DNA of 46,159 nucleotides from Alphaproteobacteria bacterium (GCA_022425485.1 JAKMFL010000079.1:1-46159), one strand, 5' to 3'. Counted from the stretch's first letter, positions 18,943-28,416 are shown. A program made the numbers and translations. The notes: generated by a model not told the origin, from the letters alone.

Positions 18943-19800
18943 TCAGGCGGCGCGGGCTTCCATTAGCATAGACAGAATAGCATCAATTTGCTGTTTTTGC
19001 TCTGTCCTAGCTACCACCATGTCCACCATGCCATGCTCTTGCAGATATTCAGCAGTCTGGAAATCATCTGGTAGCTTCTCGCGCACGGTCTCTTCAATGA
19101 CGCGGCGCCCTGCAAAGCCAATAATCGCCCCCGGTTCTGCTAGCTGGATATCGCCTAACATCGCAAAAGAGGCCGTAACCCCGCCTGTCGTTGGGTGGGT
19201 TAGGAGCACGATATAAGGAAGCTTAGCCTCCCGCACTTTTTCTACCGCCAGAATAGAGCGCGGTAATTGCATTAGGGATAAAATGCCTTCTTGCATTCGC
19301 GCCCCGCCCGAAGAAGGAACAACGATAAGAGCGGCGTTCTCTGCAACAGCTGTATCGGCTGCCAGCAACAAGCCATCCCCAACTGTTCGGCCCATAGACC
19401 CGCCCATAAAACGGAAATCAAAGGCAGCAATCACTACTGGCTTGCCCCCTATACTACCTTTGGCGACAGCGATTGCGTCTTGGGTGCCGGTTTTAGTTCG
19501 CGTTGCTTTTAGCCGCTCAGGATAACGCTTGCTATCCTTGAATTTAAGCGGGTCATCACTGCGAACACTCACCTCCAGCGTCTCATAGCTATCTGCATCA
19601 TAGAGCAGTTTAAAACGCTCTTCAGGGGCAAGCGGCGTGTGATGGCCGCAAGTAGAACAGCAATTAAAAGCTTCCTGATAGTCCTTATGAAACAGCATTT
19701 GGCTGCATGAGGGACATTTGATCCACAGATTTTCTGGCACATCCGAGGATTGCACCAGCGCCTTAATCTTCGGCAAAACAGAATTTGTAATCCAGTTCAT
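18943..19800 (-). CDS. accD: Acetyl-CoA carboxylase carboxyltransferase subunit beta
   Basis: 285 aa. AccD, with AccA, moves CO2 from carboxybiotin to acetyl-CoA to give malonyl-CoA for fatty-acid synthesis. The N-terminal zinc ribbon has Cys29/Cys32 and Cys48/Cys51 (CPSC and CSTC). The carboxyltransferase core has DFRFMGGSMGRTVGDGLLLA, SSGGARMQEGILSLMQL and HPTTGGVTASFA. Normal length. It lies 27 bases after trpA and 16 before folC, the usual alphaproteobacterial order, so it is probably cotranscribed. Confidence 0.97.
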   Translation of the reverse strand: MNWITNSVLPKIKALVQSSDVPENLWIKCPSCSQMLFHKDYQEAFNCCSTCGHHTPLAPEERFKLLYDADSYETLEVSVRSDDPLKFKDSKRYPERLKATRTKTGTQDAIAVAKGSIGGKPVVIAAFDFRFMGGSMGRTVGDGLLLAADTAVAENAALIVVPSSGGARMQEGILSLMQLPRSILAVEKVREAKLPYIVLLTHPTTGGVTASFAMLGDIQLAEPGAIIGFAGRRVIEETVREKLPDDFQTAEYLQEHGMVDMVVARTEQKQQIDAILSMLMEARAA

Positions 19801-19827
19801 CTATCCCTACCGCCTTTCGGATACGCG

Positions 19828-20643
19828 TTATTTGCGCTGCATCGCAGCAGACAGGCTGGCACAGAAACGACCAACATCTGCTATCAGCTTTTTATCATCA
19901 CCAGAGCCTACCGCATCTTCTATTTTTTGTACAAGAGCAGAGCCAACCACAACCCCATCAGCGATGGTGGCAACCTCATTCGCTTGCTCGGCAGAACGGA
20001 TACCAAAACCAGCTACAGCCGGCAGGTCTGTTTCTTCGCGCAGGCGCGTGAAAGCTGAACGGATGCTGTCTGTTGCCGCGCTCTTGGTGCCCGTAATACC
20101 CGCAATGGCAACATAATAAACAAAGCCGCCAGCTTTTTCGATTACGACAGGCAAACGATCGCCAAGGGTAGTTGGCGTCACCAGCCGAATAAAGCTAAGA
20201 CCTGCCTCACGCGCCGCATCACATAATTCCACATCTTCTTCTGGCGGCAAATCGACAATGATAAGCCCATCTACACCTGCCTCTTTGGCGGCGCGGATAA
20301 AGGCGTCCTGACCATAGATATAAATTGGGTTGAAATACCCCATCAGAATAAGCGGCGTATCAGGGTGGCGCTGGCGAAAACCAGCTGCCATATCAAGGGT
20401 TTTTTGCAAGGTCATACCAGCTTTGATAGCGCGTATGCTGGCGGCTTGAATAGCTGGGCCATCTGCCATCGGGTCAGAAAAGGGCATCCCAAGCTCGATA
20501 AAATCAGCGCCATTTTCAACCAAGCTATCAAGCAAGGCAGCAGAAGTTTGCGCATCCGGATCGCCTGCGGTAACAAATACGCCGAGCACTGCCCGGTTTT
20601 TGGATGCTGCGGCCTCAAAACATTGTGCAATTCTGGTCGTCAT
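19828..20643 (-). CDS. trpA: Tryptophan synthase alpha subunit
   Basis: 271-aa TIM barrel that releases indole from indole-3-glycerol phosphate and passes it to TrpB. The catalytic acids are present: Glu50 in FIELGMPFSDP and Asp61 in MADGP. Also seen are GLIIVDLPPEE, FIRLVTPTT, and the phosphate-binding AGFGIRSAEQA and DGVVVGSALV. GAGGGAG precedes the ATG. It follows trpB by 18 bases. Confidence 0.97.
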   Translation of the reverse strand: MTTRIAQCFEAAASKNRAVLGVFVTAGDPDAQTSAALLDSLVENGADFIELGMPFSDPMADGPAIQAASIRAIKAGMTLQKTLDMAAGFRQRHPDTPLILMGYFNPIYIYGQDAFIRAAKEAGVDGLIIVDLPPEEDVELCDAAREAGLSFIRLVTPTTLGDRLPVVIEKAGGFVYYVAIAGITGTKSAATDSIRSAFTRLREETDLPAVAGFGIRSAEQANEVATIADGVVVGSALVQKIEDAVGSGDDKKLIADVGRFCASLSAAMQRK

Positions 20644-20661
20644 GAATAAACTCCCTCTCGC

Positions 20662-21885
20662 CTAAAGCAAGCCGCGTTCGTCAAGAAGGGGCAGCACTGC
20701 TTCAAGGTCTTTATCCCCGCGTCCACACATATTCAGTACGACAATTTTATCTGCTGCCATCTTTGGCAAAAATGTCGAGGCAAAGGCTAGCGCATGGGAT
20801 GGCTCAAGGGCAGGGATAATCCCTTCAAGGCGAGAGCAAAGCTGGAACATCCTTAACGCTTCTTCATCTGTAGCGCTGACATAATTTACCCGCCCAATAT
20901 CATGCAGCCATGAATGCTCAGGGCCAATACCCGGATAATCTAGGCCTGCTGAAATGGAATGCGCGTCTTTAATTTGGCCTTCTGGCGTCTGCAATAAATA
21001 GGTGCGGTTGCCGTGCAAGACGCCGGGGCTACCGCCGGTCAGGCTGGCCGCATGCTGATCGGTATCCAGCCCGTGTCCGGCCGCCTCAACGCCGTAAATC
21101 TCAATTTCTTCATCATCCAAAAATGGGTGAAACAGCCCCATAGCATTAGAGCCGCCGCCGATACAGGCGATAAGTGCATCTGGCAGGCGCCCCTCTGCTT
21201 CGGTTATCTGCTCACGGGTTTCTATGCCAATCACAGACTGGAAATCACGTACCATCTCTGGATAGGGATGTGGGCCTGCGACCGTACCAATAATATAGAA
21301 ATGTGTATCTGGATTTGCGACCCAATAGCGCAAGGCTTCATTCATCGCGTCTTTCAAGGTTGAGGTGCCAGAGGTTACCGCATGTACCTTTGCCCCTAAC
21401 AGCCGCATCCGGTCTACATTTGGCTTTTGCCTGCGCACATCTTCTGCGCCCATAAAGACCTCACACTCAAGATTGAACAGGGCGCAAGCAGTGGCCGTGG
21501 CTACGCCATGCTGACCAGCGCCTGTCTCAGCAATGATTTTGGTCTTGCCCATGCGCTTTGCTAACAAGGCTTGACCCAATACATTGTTAATCTTATGCGC
21601 GCCAGTATGGTTTAGCTCATCCCGCTTGAAATAGAGCTTGGCGCCGCCGAAATGCGCTGTCATCCGTTCCGCAAAATATAGCGGGGATGGCCGGCCAATA
21701 TAATGTTTTTGATAATATAATAGCTCAGATAAAAAACTCTGATCTTTACGCGCCGCGTGATAGGATTTTTCTACATCCAAAACCAGTGGCATCAGCGTTT
21801 CGGCAACAAACCTGCCGCCATGAATACCAAAACGACCATTGTCATCTGGCAAGTTACGATATGAATTAGAAGCCTTTTCACGCAT
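20662..21885 (-). CDS. trpB: Tryptophan synthase beta subunit
   Basis: 407-aa PLP enzyme that condenses indole with serine. The PLP lysine is Lys98 in [13 protein letters not shown]. Other family blocks are [22 protein letters not shown], the phosphate cup [12 protein letters not shown], and CGRGDKDLE near the end. AAGGA lies about ten bases before the ATG. It is the middle gene of trpF-trpB-trpA. Confidence 0.98.
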   Translation of the reverse strand: MREKASNSYRNLPDDNGRFGIHGGRFVAETLMPLVLDVEKSYHAARKDQSFLSELLYYQKHYIGRPSPLYFAERMTAHFGGAKLYFKRDELNHTGAHKINNVLGQALLAKRMGKTKIIAETGAGQHGVATATACALFNLECEVFMGAEDVRRQKPNVDRMRLLGAKVHAVTSGTSTLKDAMNEALRYWVANPDTHFYIIGTVAGPHPYPEMVRDFQSVIGIETREQITEAEGRLPDALIACIGGGSNAMGLFHPFLDDEEIEIYGVEAAGHGLDTDQHAASLTGGSPGVLHGNRTYLLQTPEGQIKDAHSISAGLDYPGIGPEHSWLHDIGRVNYVSATDEEALRMFQLCSRLEGIIPALEPSHALAFASTFLPKMAADKIVVLNMCGRGDKDLEAVLPLLDERGLL

Positions 21886-21945
21886 AGCTGAACATTCCTT
21901 ATGGTCTTTTTATGAGCGCAATTTAAGCCGGTTATGAGGGGGAGT

Positions 21946-22617
21946 TTACCTGAGTTTTGCTGCATGTACAAAGGCTGAGATGGCAGATTTTGACTTTTCG
22001 CCGCGGTTTTTTTCCACACCGGAGGAAATATCCACAGCGTGCGCGCCTGAGATAGCAATCGCCTCTTTCACATTTTGCGCATTTAGCCCGCCTGCGAGCA
22101 TCCACGGCGTATCATTTCTAAAGCCAGCTAGATAAGACCAATCAAAAGATGAGCCCGTACCGCCTGGCAAGCCATCACTATCTGGGCTAGGCTGGGCATC
22201 AAACAAAATCCGATCTGCAAGCTCGGCCACCTCGCTAGCTTGGGCGATATCATCCGCACTAGAAACGCTGATAACCGGCATTACCGGCAGGCGAAAACGC
22301 TGTTTAATCTCGGCAATGCGCACCGGCTTTTCATGCCCATGAAGTTGCAACATATCTGGGCGTGCATGGTTAATTATCGCTTCAAGATAGGCATCATCCG
22401 CGTCAACCACCAATGCCACACGCTCTGGGCGTGATGCGGGGTCCAGCGCTTTATCCGCTTGCATGGCTAGCTCGGCAGCTGCCGGCAATTCTAGATGGCG
22501 CGGTGACTTCGCAAAAAACACCATACCTATCCAATCCACGCCTATCTCAGCGCAATGGCGATAAATCTCAAAGGTAGATATGCCGCAGATTTTTACCGCT
22601 GAACCAGATGCTTTCAT
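21946..22617 (-). CDS. trpF: Phosphoribosylanthranilate isomerase
   Basis: 223-aa TIM barrel that converts phosphoribosylanthranilate to CdRP. The N-terminal VKICGIS carries catalytic Cys11, followed by DWIGMVFFAKSPRHL, LQLHGHE and the C-terminal WMLAGGLNAQNV ... VDISSGVEKNRGEKS, which are diagnostic. It starts the trpFBA block. The 172-base gap to the LapA-like gene upstream probably contains its promoter and holds a 12-bp tandem repeat. Confidence 0.95.
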   Translation of the reverse strand: MKASGSAVKICGISTFEIYRHCAEIGVDWIGMVFFAKSPRHLELPAAAELAMQADKALDPASRPERVALVVDADDAYLEAIINHARPDMLQLHGHEKPVRIAEIKQRFRLPVMPVISVSSADDIAQASEVAELADRILFDAQPSPDSDGLPGGTGSSFDWSYLAGFRNDTPWMLAGGLNAQNVKEAIAISGAHAVDISSGVEKNRGEKSKSAISAFVHAAKLR

Positions 22618-22759
22618 TCGTCTTTATCCTGTGCTTAAAAATGTGCGCCTGAACGCGTAGCTAGTGCATGCATTTTAATATGTGCAAAACCTTAAAAAAT
22701 GCACCCCGTGCTTATACGCAAATTTAGCGCACACCTCAATTCTTGCCGATATCTTGCGC

Positions 22760-22807
22760 CTGATCTTAAGTCTGATCTTACGTCTGGTCTTACGCCTGAT
22801 CTGGCCG
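22760..22807. repeat. 12-bp tandem repeat, four copies, overlapping the LapA-like gene's stop codon
   Basis: On the minus strand the units read GATCAGGCGTAA, GACCAGACGTAA, GATCAGACTTAA and GATCAGGCGCAA. The first unit is the end of the LapA-like coding sequence (Asp-Gln-Ala-stop). Because 12 is a multiple of three, the next two units repeat an in-frame TAA behind it; the fourth has CAA. Confidence 0.9.
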
Positions 22808-23119
22808 CTCAAGCATTAGCGCATCATCTGATTTCTTTTCGGCCTCTTCAAGGCTTGCATGAAGCTTAGCGAGCTGGCGATCACGCGCCCATAAACGGGT
22901 GCGTAGGCTGAGCAGTTTTGTCCAGATAAAGAGCCCGCCTACCAGCATACCGCTTGCAAACGCCCCTAGAATAAAAACCCAGATTTCTGCGGTGATTTGC
23001 GTATCAGATGGCCAGAGGTGAACAGAGGCCGGTGTATTGTTAACCACCACAAAAGCGGCTATGAGCCCGCAAGAAAGCAGGATAATGCCAGAATAAACCA
23101 AACGGGTAAGTAGGCGCAT
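22790..23119 (-). CDS. LapA-domain (DUF1049) inner-membrane protein
   Basis: 109 aa with two predicted membrane helices (about 7-28 and 46-66), separated by a short loop with VNNTPASVHLWP, then a charged, probably coiled-coil tail from residue 70. This is the layout of LapA/LapA-like proteins; in E. coli LapA works with LapB in controlling LPS synthesis via LpxC. A small protein of this kind directly after ihfB is common in proteobacteria. The assignment to LPS control here is inference. The last codons belong to a 12-bp tandem repeat. Confidence 0.75.
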   Translation of the reverse strand: MRLLTRLVYSGIILLSCGLIAAFVVVNNTPASVHLWPSDTQITAEIWVFILGAFASGMLVGGLFIWTKLLSLRTRLWARDRQLAKLHASLEEAEKKSDDALMLERPDQA

Positions 23120-23188
23120 GGGATGGCGATCCTATAGGGCGATAGAATAGCTATCTTTTTTTAAAAAAACAAAGACGGCTTTCTGTTT

Positions 23189-23467
23189 TTACTTATTTAG
23201 ACGCTCGCGCATACCCTTACCCATTTTGAAAAAAGGGATGGTTTTTGCGTCAACACTTACCGCCTCACCAGTGCGCGGATTGCGTCCAACACGGGCTTTA
23301 CGTTCTCTTAAAGAAAAAGCACCAAACCCGCGCAACTCTACCCTGTCACCATTTTCCAGCGCTTCAGTGATGGTATCGAAAACAGTGTTAACCAGCTGTT
23401 CAAGATCCCGGTGATATAAGGAAGGATTTAGTTCGGCCAAACGCGCAATCAGCTCTGATTTTGTCAT
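23189..23467 (-). CDS. ihfB: Integration host factor beta subunit
   Basis: 92-aa DNA-bending protein of the HU/IHF family. It has the DNA-binding arm block [24 protein letters not shown], the following [22 protein letters not shown], and the IHF-beta N terminus [15 protein letters not shown]. It forms a heterodimer with IHF-alpha (not in the window). Position between rpsA and a LapA-like gene is conserved. A double terminator behind rpsA suggests ihfB has its own promoter in 23468-23560. Confidence 0.95.
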   Translation of the reverse strand: MTKSELIARLAELNPSLYHRDLEQLVNTVFDTITEALENGDRVELRGFGAFSLRERKARVGRNPRTGEAVSVDAKTIPFFKMGKGMRERLNK

Positions 23468-23562
23468 TTTTATCGCCTTTTTGAAAGCAGAACAAGTTCC
23501 CTGATCATGCCGATTTCTCTACCTAGCGTCAAGGATTATAGCGAAAATCCCAATTCTTGGGC

Positions 23563-23642
23563 AAAAAACAAAAAAACACCCGCCATCAGTAAAGATAGCA
23601 GGTGTCGTTTTTATCAAAAGAGCGGGGCTGGTTACGCCCCGC
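23563..23642 (-). terminator. Double rho-independent terminator behind rpsA
   Basis: On the minus strand, a 7-bp GCGGGGC/GCCCCGC hairpin (23642-23622) is followed by TCTTTT, and then an 8-bp hairpin ACACCTGC/GCGGGTGT (23605-23576) is followed by a run of seven T. The second is a strong intrinsic terminator. Confidence 0.85.
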
Positions 23643-23669
23643 CTCACGCTGTTTAGCTTATGTTTTGGC

Positions 23670-25376
23670 TTAGTCTGAAGAATCTTCTTTTTTCGCCAGT
23701 GCCGCACCAAGGATATCGCCAAGGCTTGCACCACTATCTGAAGAACCAAAATTCTCCATCGCGCTTTTCTCTTCTTCAATTTCACGCGCCTTAACAGACA
23801 AGGTCAGCCCGCGAGTCTTTTTGTCAAACTGGGTGACAATCGCATCAACCTTCTCATCAACAGCAAAGCGTTCTGTGCGTTGCTCAGAGCGTTCACGCGA
23901 TAAATCTGCGCGGCGGATAAAGCCGGTTAGGTTCTCGCCAACCAAAACATCAAGACCGTTTTCATTGACCCCTGTAATGGTACAGGTAACCAAAGAGCCT
24001 TTGCGGTATTTGTCAATTTCACCCGCATATGGGTCATCAGATAACTGCTTGATGCCAAGCGAAATACGCTCTTTTCCCATATCGATCTCAAGTATTTTAG
24101 CAGAGACCTTATCGCCTTTGTTGAACCCTTCAAGCGCAGCTTCGCCAGTGCTTTCCCAAGAGATGTCAGACAAATGAACCAAACCATCAATATCTTCGGT
24201 TAGACCAACAAAGATACCAAATTCGGTAATATTGCGAATCTCGCCTTCAATGACGGTGCCTACTTGATGGGTAGTTTCAAAATCTTCCCAAGGGTTTGCT
24301 GTGCACTGCTTCAGGCCTAGCGAAATGCGGCGCTTAACCATATCCACATCCAGAACCATCACTTCGATTTGCTGGCTGGTAGATACTATCTTGCCCGGGT
24401 GAACATTTTTCTTTGTCCAGCTCATCTCAGAGACATGCACCAGACCTTCAACGCCTTCATCTAGCTCAACAAAAGCGCCATAGTCGGTGATATTGGTTAC
24501 GCGGCCGCTAAGCTTGGCACCAATGACGAATTTCTCGGCAGCATCTGACCATGGGTCTGACTGCAACTGCTTCATGCCAAGTGAAATACGCTGGGTTTCA
24601 GAATTAAAGCGAATAACCTGTACATCTACAGTTTGGCCAACTTGCAGCGCTTCAGATGGATGATTAATACGCTTCCATGCAATATCGGTTACATGCAATA
24701 GGCCGTCTACGCCGCCAAGATCAACAAAGGCGCCATAATCGGTGATGTTCTTAACAACGCCCTGCAAAACCTGACCTTCTTGGAGATTGGAAACCAGTTC
24801 ACTGCGGGCTTCGGCGCGAGATTCTTCGAGAACCGCACGGCGTGATACCACAATATTGCCGCGGCGACGGTCAATTTTCAAAATCTGGAAAGGCTGCGGT
24901 GTACCCATTAATGGGCCTACATCATGGATAGGCCGGATATCAACCTGACTACCTGGTAGGAAGGCGGTAGCCCCGGATAGATCAACGGTAAACCCGCCTT
25001 TTACGCGGCCAAAGATAACGCCGGTAACCCGCTCTTGCGCTTCAAACGCATTTTCAAGCAGAATCCACGCTTCTTCGCGGCGTGCTTTCTCGCGGCTGAG
25101 CATCGCTGCGCCATCGCGGTCTTCCATACGCTCAACATACACCTCAACCGTATCACCGAGCTGAATTTCAGCATCCTGACCGGGGGCGGCAAATTCTTTC
25201 TTAGGAACACGTCCTTCAGATTTCAAACCGACATCAATAGTAACATGGTCATCTGAGACGCCAACAACGATGCCTTTTACAACGCTGCCTTCGATAGAGG
25301 TATCTTCTGCAAAGCTTTCTGCAAGAAGATCAGCAAAATTTTCGGACATAACGTCCGCTGTTTGGTTTTGTGACAA
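23670..25376 (-). CDS. rpsA: 30S ribosomal protein S1
   Basis: 568 aa with six S1 RNA-binding repeats, the standard bacterial length. Repeated blocks of the type ITDYGAFVDLGGVDGLLHVTDIAW and ITDYGAFVELDEGVEGLVHVSEMSW are obvious. S1 binds mRNA leaders on the 30S subunit and helps initiation. The frame opens at a TTG (25376-25374) with GGAGA seven bases upstream. An ATG nine codons further in (MSENFADLL) is a possible alternative but has weaker Shine-Dalgarno support. It follows cmk, as in most proteobacteria. Confidence 0.97.
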   Translation of the reverse strand: MSQNQTADVMSENFADLLAESFAEDTSIEGSVVKGIVVGVSDDHVTIDVGLKSEGRVPKKEFAAPGQDAEIQLGDTVEVYVERMEDRDGAAMLSREKARREEAWILLENAFEAQERVTGVIFGRVKGGFTVDLSGATAFLPGSQVDIRPIHDVGPLMGTPQPFQILKIDRRRGNIVVSRRAVLEESRAEARSELVSNLQEGQVLQGVVKNITDYGAFVDLGGVDGLLHVTDIAWKRINHPSEALQVGQTVDVQVIRFNSETQRISLGMKQLQSDPWSDAAEKFVIGAKLSGRVTNITDYGAFVELDEGVEGLVHVSEMSWTKKNVHPGKIVSTSQQIEVMVLDVDMVKRRISLGLKQCTANPWEDFETTHQVGTVIEGEIRNITEFGIFVGLTEDIDGLVHLSDISWESTGEAALEGFNKGDKVSAKILEIDMGKERISLGIKQLSDDPYAGEIDKYRKGSLVTCTITGVNENGLDVLVGENLTGFIRRADLSRERSEQRTERFAVDEKVDAIVTQFDKKTRGLTLSVKAREIEEEKSAMENFGSSDSGASLGDILGAALAKKEDSSD

Positions 25377-25589
25377 GAATGTTCTCCGTAAATACGCCGA
25401 AAGTCAGATGCCTTTATTTTTAGTATCTGAATTTAGCCCCGTGCTGGTTCGGGGTTTAGCCTTCCTCTGAAAGAGAGATAAAAAATATCTCTTGAAGTCT
25501 GTCCCGCTAAAATCTTAGCGGAAAATGTAGCGGCGCAACTATGCTGTCCAGCATTAAAAGTTAATGTAAAAAAACAAGCTGAAATTGGT

Positions 25590-26249
25590 TCAGAGGCCGT
25601 TAGCAGCTTGCGGTTCGCGCATTCCATCTAGATGATCCAAACAGAGTGCAAGAACTTCTTCGGCATTCTTGTCCGAAGAGTCAATAAAAAACGCATCACT
25701 CGCAGCAATTAGCGGCGCAACTGTGCGATTTTTATCACGGCAATCCCGTTTAATGATATCTGAGAGCACTTCAGAGAAATCGATATCTTCGCCGCGCGCT
25801 TTTAATTCCAAATGTCGGCGGGTGGCGCGGATATCCGCAGCGGCATCAATAAAAAATTTAGCATCTGCATCTGGCAGCACAACAGAGCCAATATCCCGCC
25901 CATCCAAAACGGCCCCTTTGCTATGCGGAGGTCGCTGGGCAAAGTCACGCTGTTTTTCTAGCAAACTGGCGCGTATTTGCGGTATCGCCGCCACCTTTGA
26001 GGCCAATTCTCCTATTTCTGAGCTGCGCAATTCGGGCCCAAAATTTTGAGATAGATCAAGGCTTTCTACCAATAATTTTAGCGTATCATCGCTGGCCGTC
26101 TCTAAATCCATATCTGCCTGCTTTACGGCAAGCCCAACTGCCCGATATAAAAGTCCAGTATCGAGATGGTCTAGGCCAAGGCGCATCGCAAGGGTTCGCC
26201 CAAGCGTGCCTTTCCCGGAAGCAGCTGTTCCATCAATGGCAATGATCAT
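25590..26249 (-). CDS. cmk: Cytidylate kinase
   Basis: 219-aa kinase that phosphorylates CMP and dCMP. The P-loop IAIDGTAASGKGTLGRTLA is at the N terminus, then LDTGLLYRAVGL, the LDGRDIGSVVLPDA substrate block, and a C-terminal IDSSDKNAEEVL. Intact and of normal length. AGAGAG precedes the start. It lies between aroA and rpsA in the conserved order. Confidence 0.97.
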   Translation of the reverse strand: MIIAIDGTAASGKGTLGRTLAMRLGLDHLDTGLLYRAVGLAVKQADMDLETASDDTLKLLVESLDLSQNFGPELRSSEIGELASKVAAIPQIRASLLEKQRDFAQRPPHSKGAVLDGRDIGSVVLPDADAKFFIDAAADIRATRRHLELKARGEDIDFSEVLSDIIKRDCRDKNRTVAPLIAASDAFFIDSSDKNAEEVLALCLDHLDGMREPQAANGL

Positions 26250-26279
26250 TAAAAACTCTCTTCTGTATCAAAAACCTGT

Positions 26280-26298
26280 GCCAGCATCCCTGGCTGGC
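26280..26298 (-). terminator. Possible weak terminator between aroA and cmk
   Basis: GCCAGC/GCTGGC forms a 6-bp hairpin with a 7-base loop. On the minus strand it is followed by ACAGG and then five T. It could attenuate read-through from aroA into cmk; the T tract is short and set back. Confidence 0.35.
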
Positions 26299-26357
26299 GT
26301 TAACCTTAACTTAGTATAGGGTAAAATTTATTAACTGTGTTTCACGGCTATGTGAGG

Positions 26358-27743
26358 CTAATTTTCCAGTTCGCCTCCGGCTTCCAGTTGCGCCCCGCTC
26401 TTATTCATAATCGCCGCAAAATCTGGAAAGCTTGTTGAAATGGTCGCAACGTCTAGCATAGTTACGGGGTTCTGTGCAACCATCCCTAAGACTAAAAATG
26501 ACATGGCAATCCGGTGGTCATGTTGCGACGCTATTCTCGCTCCCCCTTTGATAGGGCTACCCCCAATAACGGTCATGCTGTCATTTGTCTCAGAAACCTC
26601 TACGCCGCAAGCCTTGAGCCCCTCGGCCATGACCGAAATACGATCTGTTTCCTTTACCCGTAATTCAGCCACCCCCGGCATATAGGTTTTGCCCTGTGCA
26701 CGGGATGCGGCAACCGACAGAATAGGATATTCATCTATCATAGAGGCAGCACGCTCTGCGGGCACCTCAATGCCAGATAACTGGCTTGATCTTACGATAA
26801 TATCGCCTACATCTTCGCCGCCTTCTATCCGTTTATTTTCAATCACAATATTCCCGCCCATTTCCTGCAGGGTAGTGATAAGTCCGGTGCGCTGCGGGTT
26901 CAAACTAATGCCGGGTAGGGTAATATGGCTCTCATCTGTGATAAGGGCCGCGATGATCGCAAATGCCGCAGAGGAGGGATCGCGCGGCACAAAAATATCT
27001 TTCGCATGCAGATCAACTTCCCCTTCAAGGGTGATTCGGTGGCGGCCATCCTCTAGCATCTCGCGGGTCAGCTCAACCCCAAAATGAGACAACATCGCCT
27101 CACTATGATCGCGCGATAAATGCGGCTCGGTCACAATGGTTTTGCCTCTGGCATTAAGGGCGGCAAACAAAATAGCTGATTTTATCTGTGCAGAAGCAAC
27201 AGGCATTTCATAGGTAAGCGGCAAGGAAGGCTGTGCGCCGGTAATGGTAACGGGCAGATAACCCTTCTCATCACCCTCAGGCGTATAGGCAATTTGGGCG
27301 CCCATCATGGCTAGCGGGTCAGTGATGCGCCTCATTGGCCGCTTGCTGAGCGAGGCATCCCCTGTAAATGTAGCCGAAATTGGCTGGCCTGCCACGGCGC
27401 CCATTAAGAGCCTAACACCTGTGCCAGCATTCCCTAAATCTAGCGGGGCTTCCGGCGGGATAAAGCCGCCTGTGCCGACACCATCAATCGTTATAATGCC
27501 CGCATCAGAGGTTATGTTTACGCCTAGTGCGCGCACCGCCTCTAGCGTAGACAAGACATCTGCGCCCATCAACAAGCCAGCGACCTTTGTCTGGCCAATG
27601 GCCATGCCGCCCAAAATAAGTGCGCGATGCGATATAGATTTATCGCCGGGGATCAGCATCTCGCCAGATAGGCCAGAGATGGGGGAGGATGTCAGAGTTT
27701 CAATGTGCGTATTCATATCCAAAGGTTGGGCCAGAACGCCCAT
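26358..27743 (-). CDS. aroA: 3-phosphoshikimate 1-carboxyvinyltransferase (EPSP synthase)
   Basis: 461 aa. It transfers enolpyruvate from PEP to shikimate-3-phosphate in aromatic amino-acid synthesis. Key blocks: PGDKSISHRALILGG near 32-46, LDLGNAGTGVRLLMG near 101-115, TGDASLSKRPMRRI, SAQIKSAILFA, MIDEYPILSVAA, LRVKETDRI, and HDHRIAMSFLVLG. The overall sequence resembles the alphaproteobacterial class II (CP4-like) lineage, but the loop reads GNAGT with Gly107, where the CP4 enzyme has alanine. The start could be 27743 or the in-frame ATG at 27716 (MNTHIE); neither has a strong Shine-Dalgarno. Confidence 0.96.
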   Translation of the reverse strand: MGVLAQPLDMNTHIETLTSSPISGLSGEMLIPGDKSISHRALILGGMAIGQTKVAGLLMGADVLSTLEAVRALGVNITSDAGIITIDGVGTGGFIPPEAPLDLGNAGTGVRLLMGAVAGQPISATFTGDASLSKRPMRRITDPLAMMGAQIAYTPEGDEKGYLPVTITGAQPSLPLTYEMPVASAQIKSAILFAALNARGKTIVTEPHLSRDHSEAMLSHFGVELTREMLEDGRHRITLEGEVDLHAKDIFVPRDPSSAAFAIIAALITDESHITLPGISLNPQRTGLITTLQEMGGNIVIENKRIEGGEDVGDIIVRSSQLSGIEVPAERAASMIDEYPILSVAASRAQGKTYMPGVAELRVKETDRISVMAEGLKACGVEVSETNDSMTVIGGSPIKGGARIASQHDHRIAMSFLVLGMVAQNPVTMLDVATISTSFPDFAAIMNKSGAQLEAGGELEN

Positions 27744-27943
27744 TCAAGTTAGAAAAACATCATATTTTTTAGGTTTGCTGTCTTACACCGTCTTTTCTTA
27801 TTTCGCAAACCGCCAAGGGGGAATTTTTTAAAAATTACCTATCAGGGTCATCCTTTATCCTCCAAATTGGTAAATAATTTACCATATTCGAACAAAACTG
27901 CCTCAGCTTGCTTGATAATTTTAGTTTTGCCTTTAAAAATCTT

Positions 27944-27972
27944 TTGACAGAGTGCAAGATTTGCGTTTAATC
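27944..27972 (+). promoter_or_regulatory. Sigma70-type promoter of the TIGR02300-like gene
   Basis: -35 TTGACA (27944-27949), 17-base spacer, -10 TTAATC (27967-27972). It sits 34 bases before the Shine-Dalgarno-supported ATG at 28006. This also argues against the longer frame that would start at 27952, inside the promoter. Confidence 0.6.
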
Positions 27973-28005
27973 GCTCGCAGGCAATTTTTTTCAAGGAAAA
28001 AGAAT

Positions 28006-28416
28006 ATGGCAAAAGCTGAATTGGGTCATAAGCAAAGATGCGGATCATGTGGCATTAAATTCTATGATATGAATAAAACACCCATTATTTGTCCATCCTG
28101 TCAGTCAGAATTCGATCCAGAAAGCCTGTTGAAAAGCAGACGCGGACGCTCTCCAGCCAAAGCAGAACAGAAAGCTGTTGTAGCTGGAGCAGAAGCCTCA
28201 GAAGAGGAAGAAATTATCACCGAAGTTGATGATGATAAGTTCGAAGAAGATGATGATGTACTGCCAACCGAAGATGAGCCACTGATCGCGATAGCCTCTG
28301 ATGATGACGAAGATGAAGCTGAAGCTGAAGGCGGTGCAGAGCTTATTGATGTGCTAGATGATGAAGAGCCGCTTGGCACAGGTGATGATTTAGATGATGA
28401 GGATGATGATACCTAA
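28006..28416 (+). CDS. TIGR02300-family zinc-ribbon protein with acidic tail
   Basis: 136 aa. The N-terminal ~40 residues form a zinc ribbon with CGSC (Cys12, Cys15) and CPSC (Cys29, Cys32) after MAKAELGHKQR, the signature of an alphaproteobacterial family of unknown function. The rest is low-complexity and very acidic (runs of Asp/Glu such as DDDEDEAEAE and DDLDDEDDD). ATG 28006 is preceded by AAGGA at eight bases. In many alphaproteobacteria this gene lies next to aroA and a tRNA-Ala gene, as here. The function is unknown. Confidence 0.88.
   Translation: MAKAELGHKQRCGSCGIKFYDMNKTPIICPSCQSEFDPESLLKSRRGRSPAKAEQKAVVAGAEASEEEEIITEVDDDKFEEDDDVLPTEDEPLIAIASDDDEDEAEAEGGAELIDVLDDEEPLGTGDDLDDEDDDT

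Noticed and set aside
23519-23785. 88-aa basic minus-strand frame at the rpsA 3' end
   Set aside because: Out-of-frame shadow of the S1 C terminus that runs through the double terminator.
28101-28379. Serine-rich 92-aa frame on the minus strand
   Set aside because: It is the antisense of the Asp/Glu-rich tail of the zinc-ribbon protein; GAT/GAA repeats read backwards give Ser codons.
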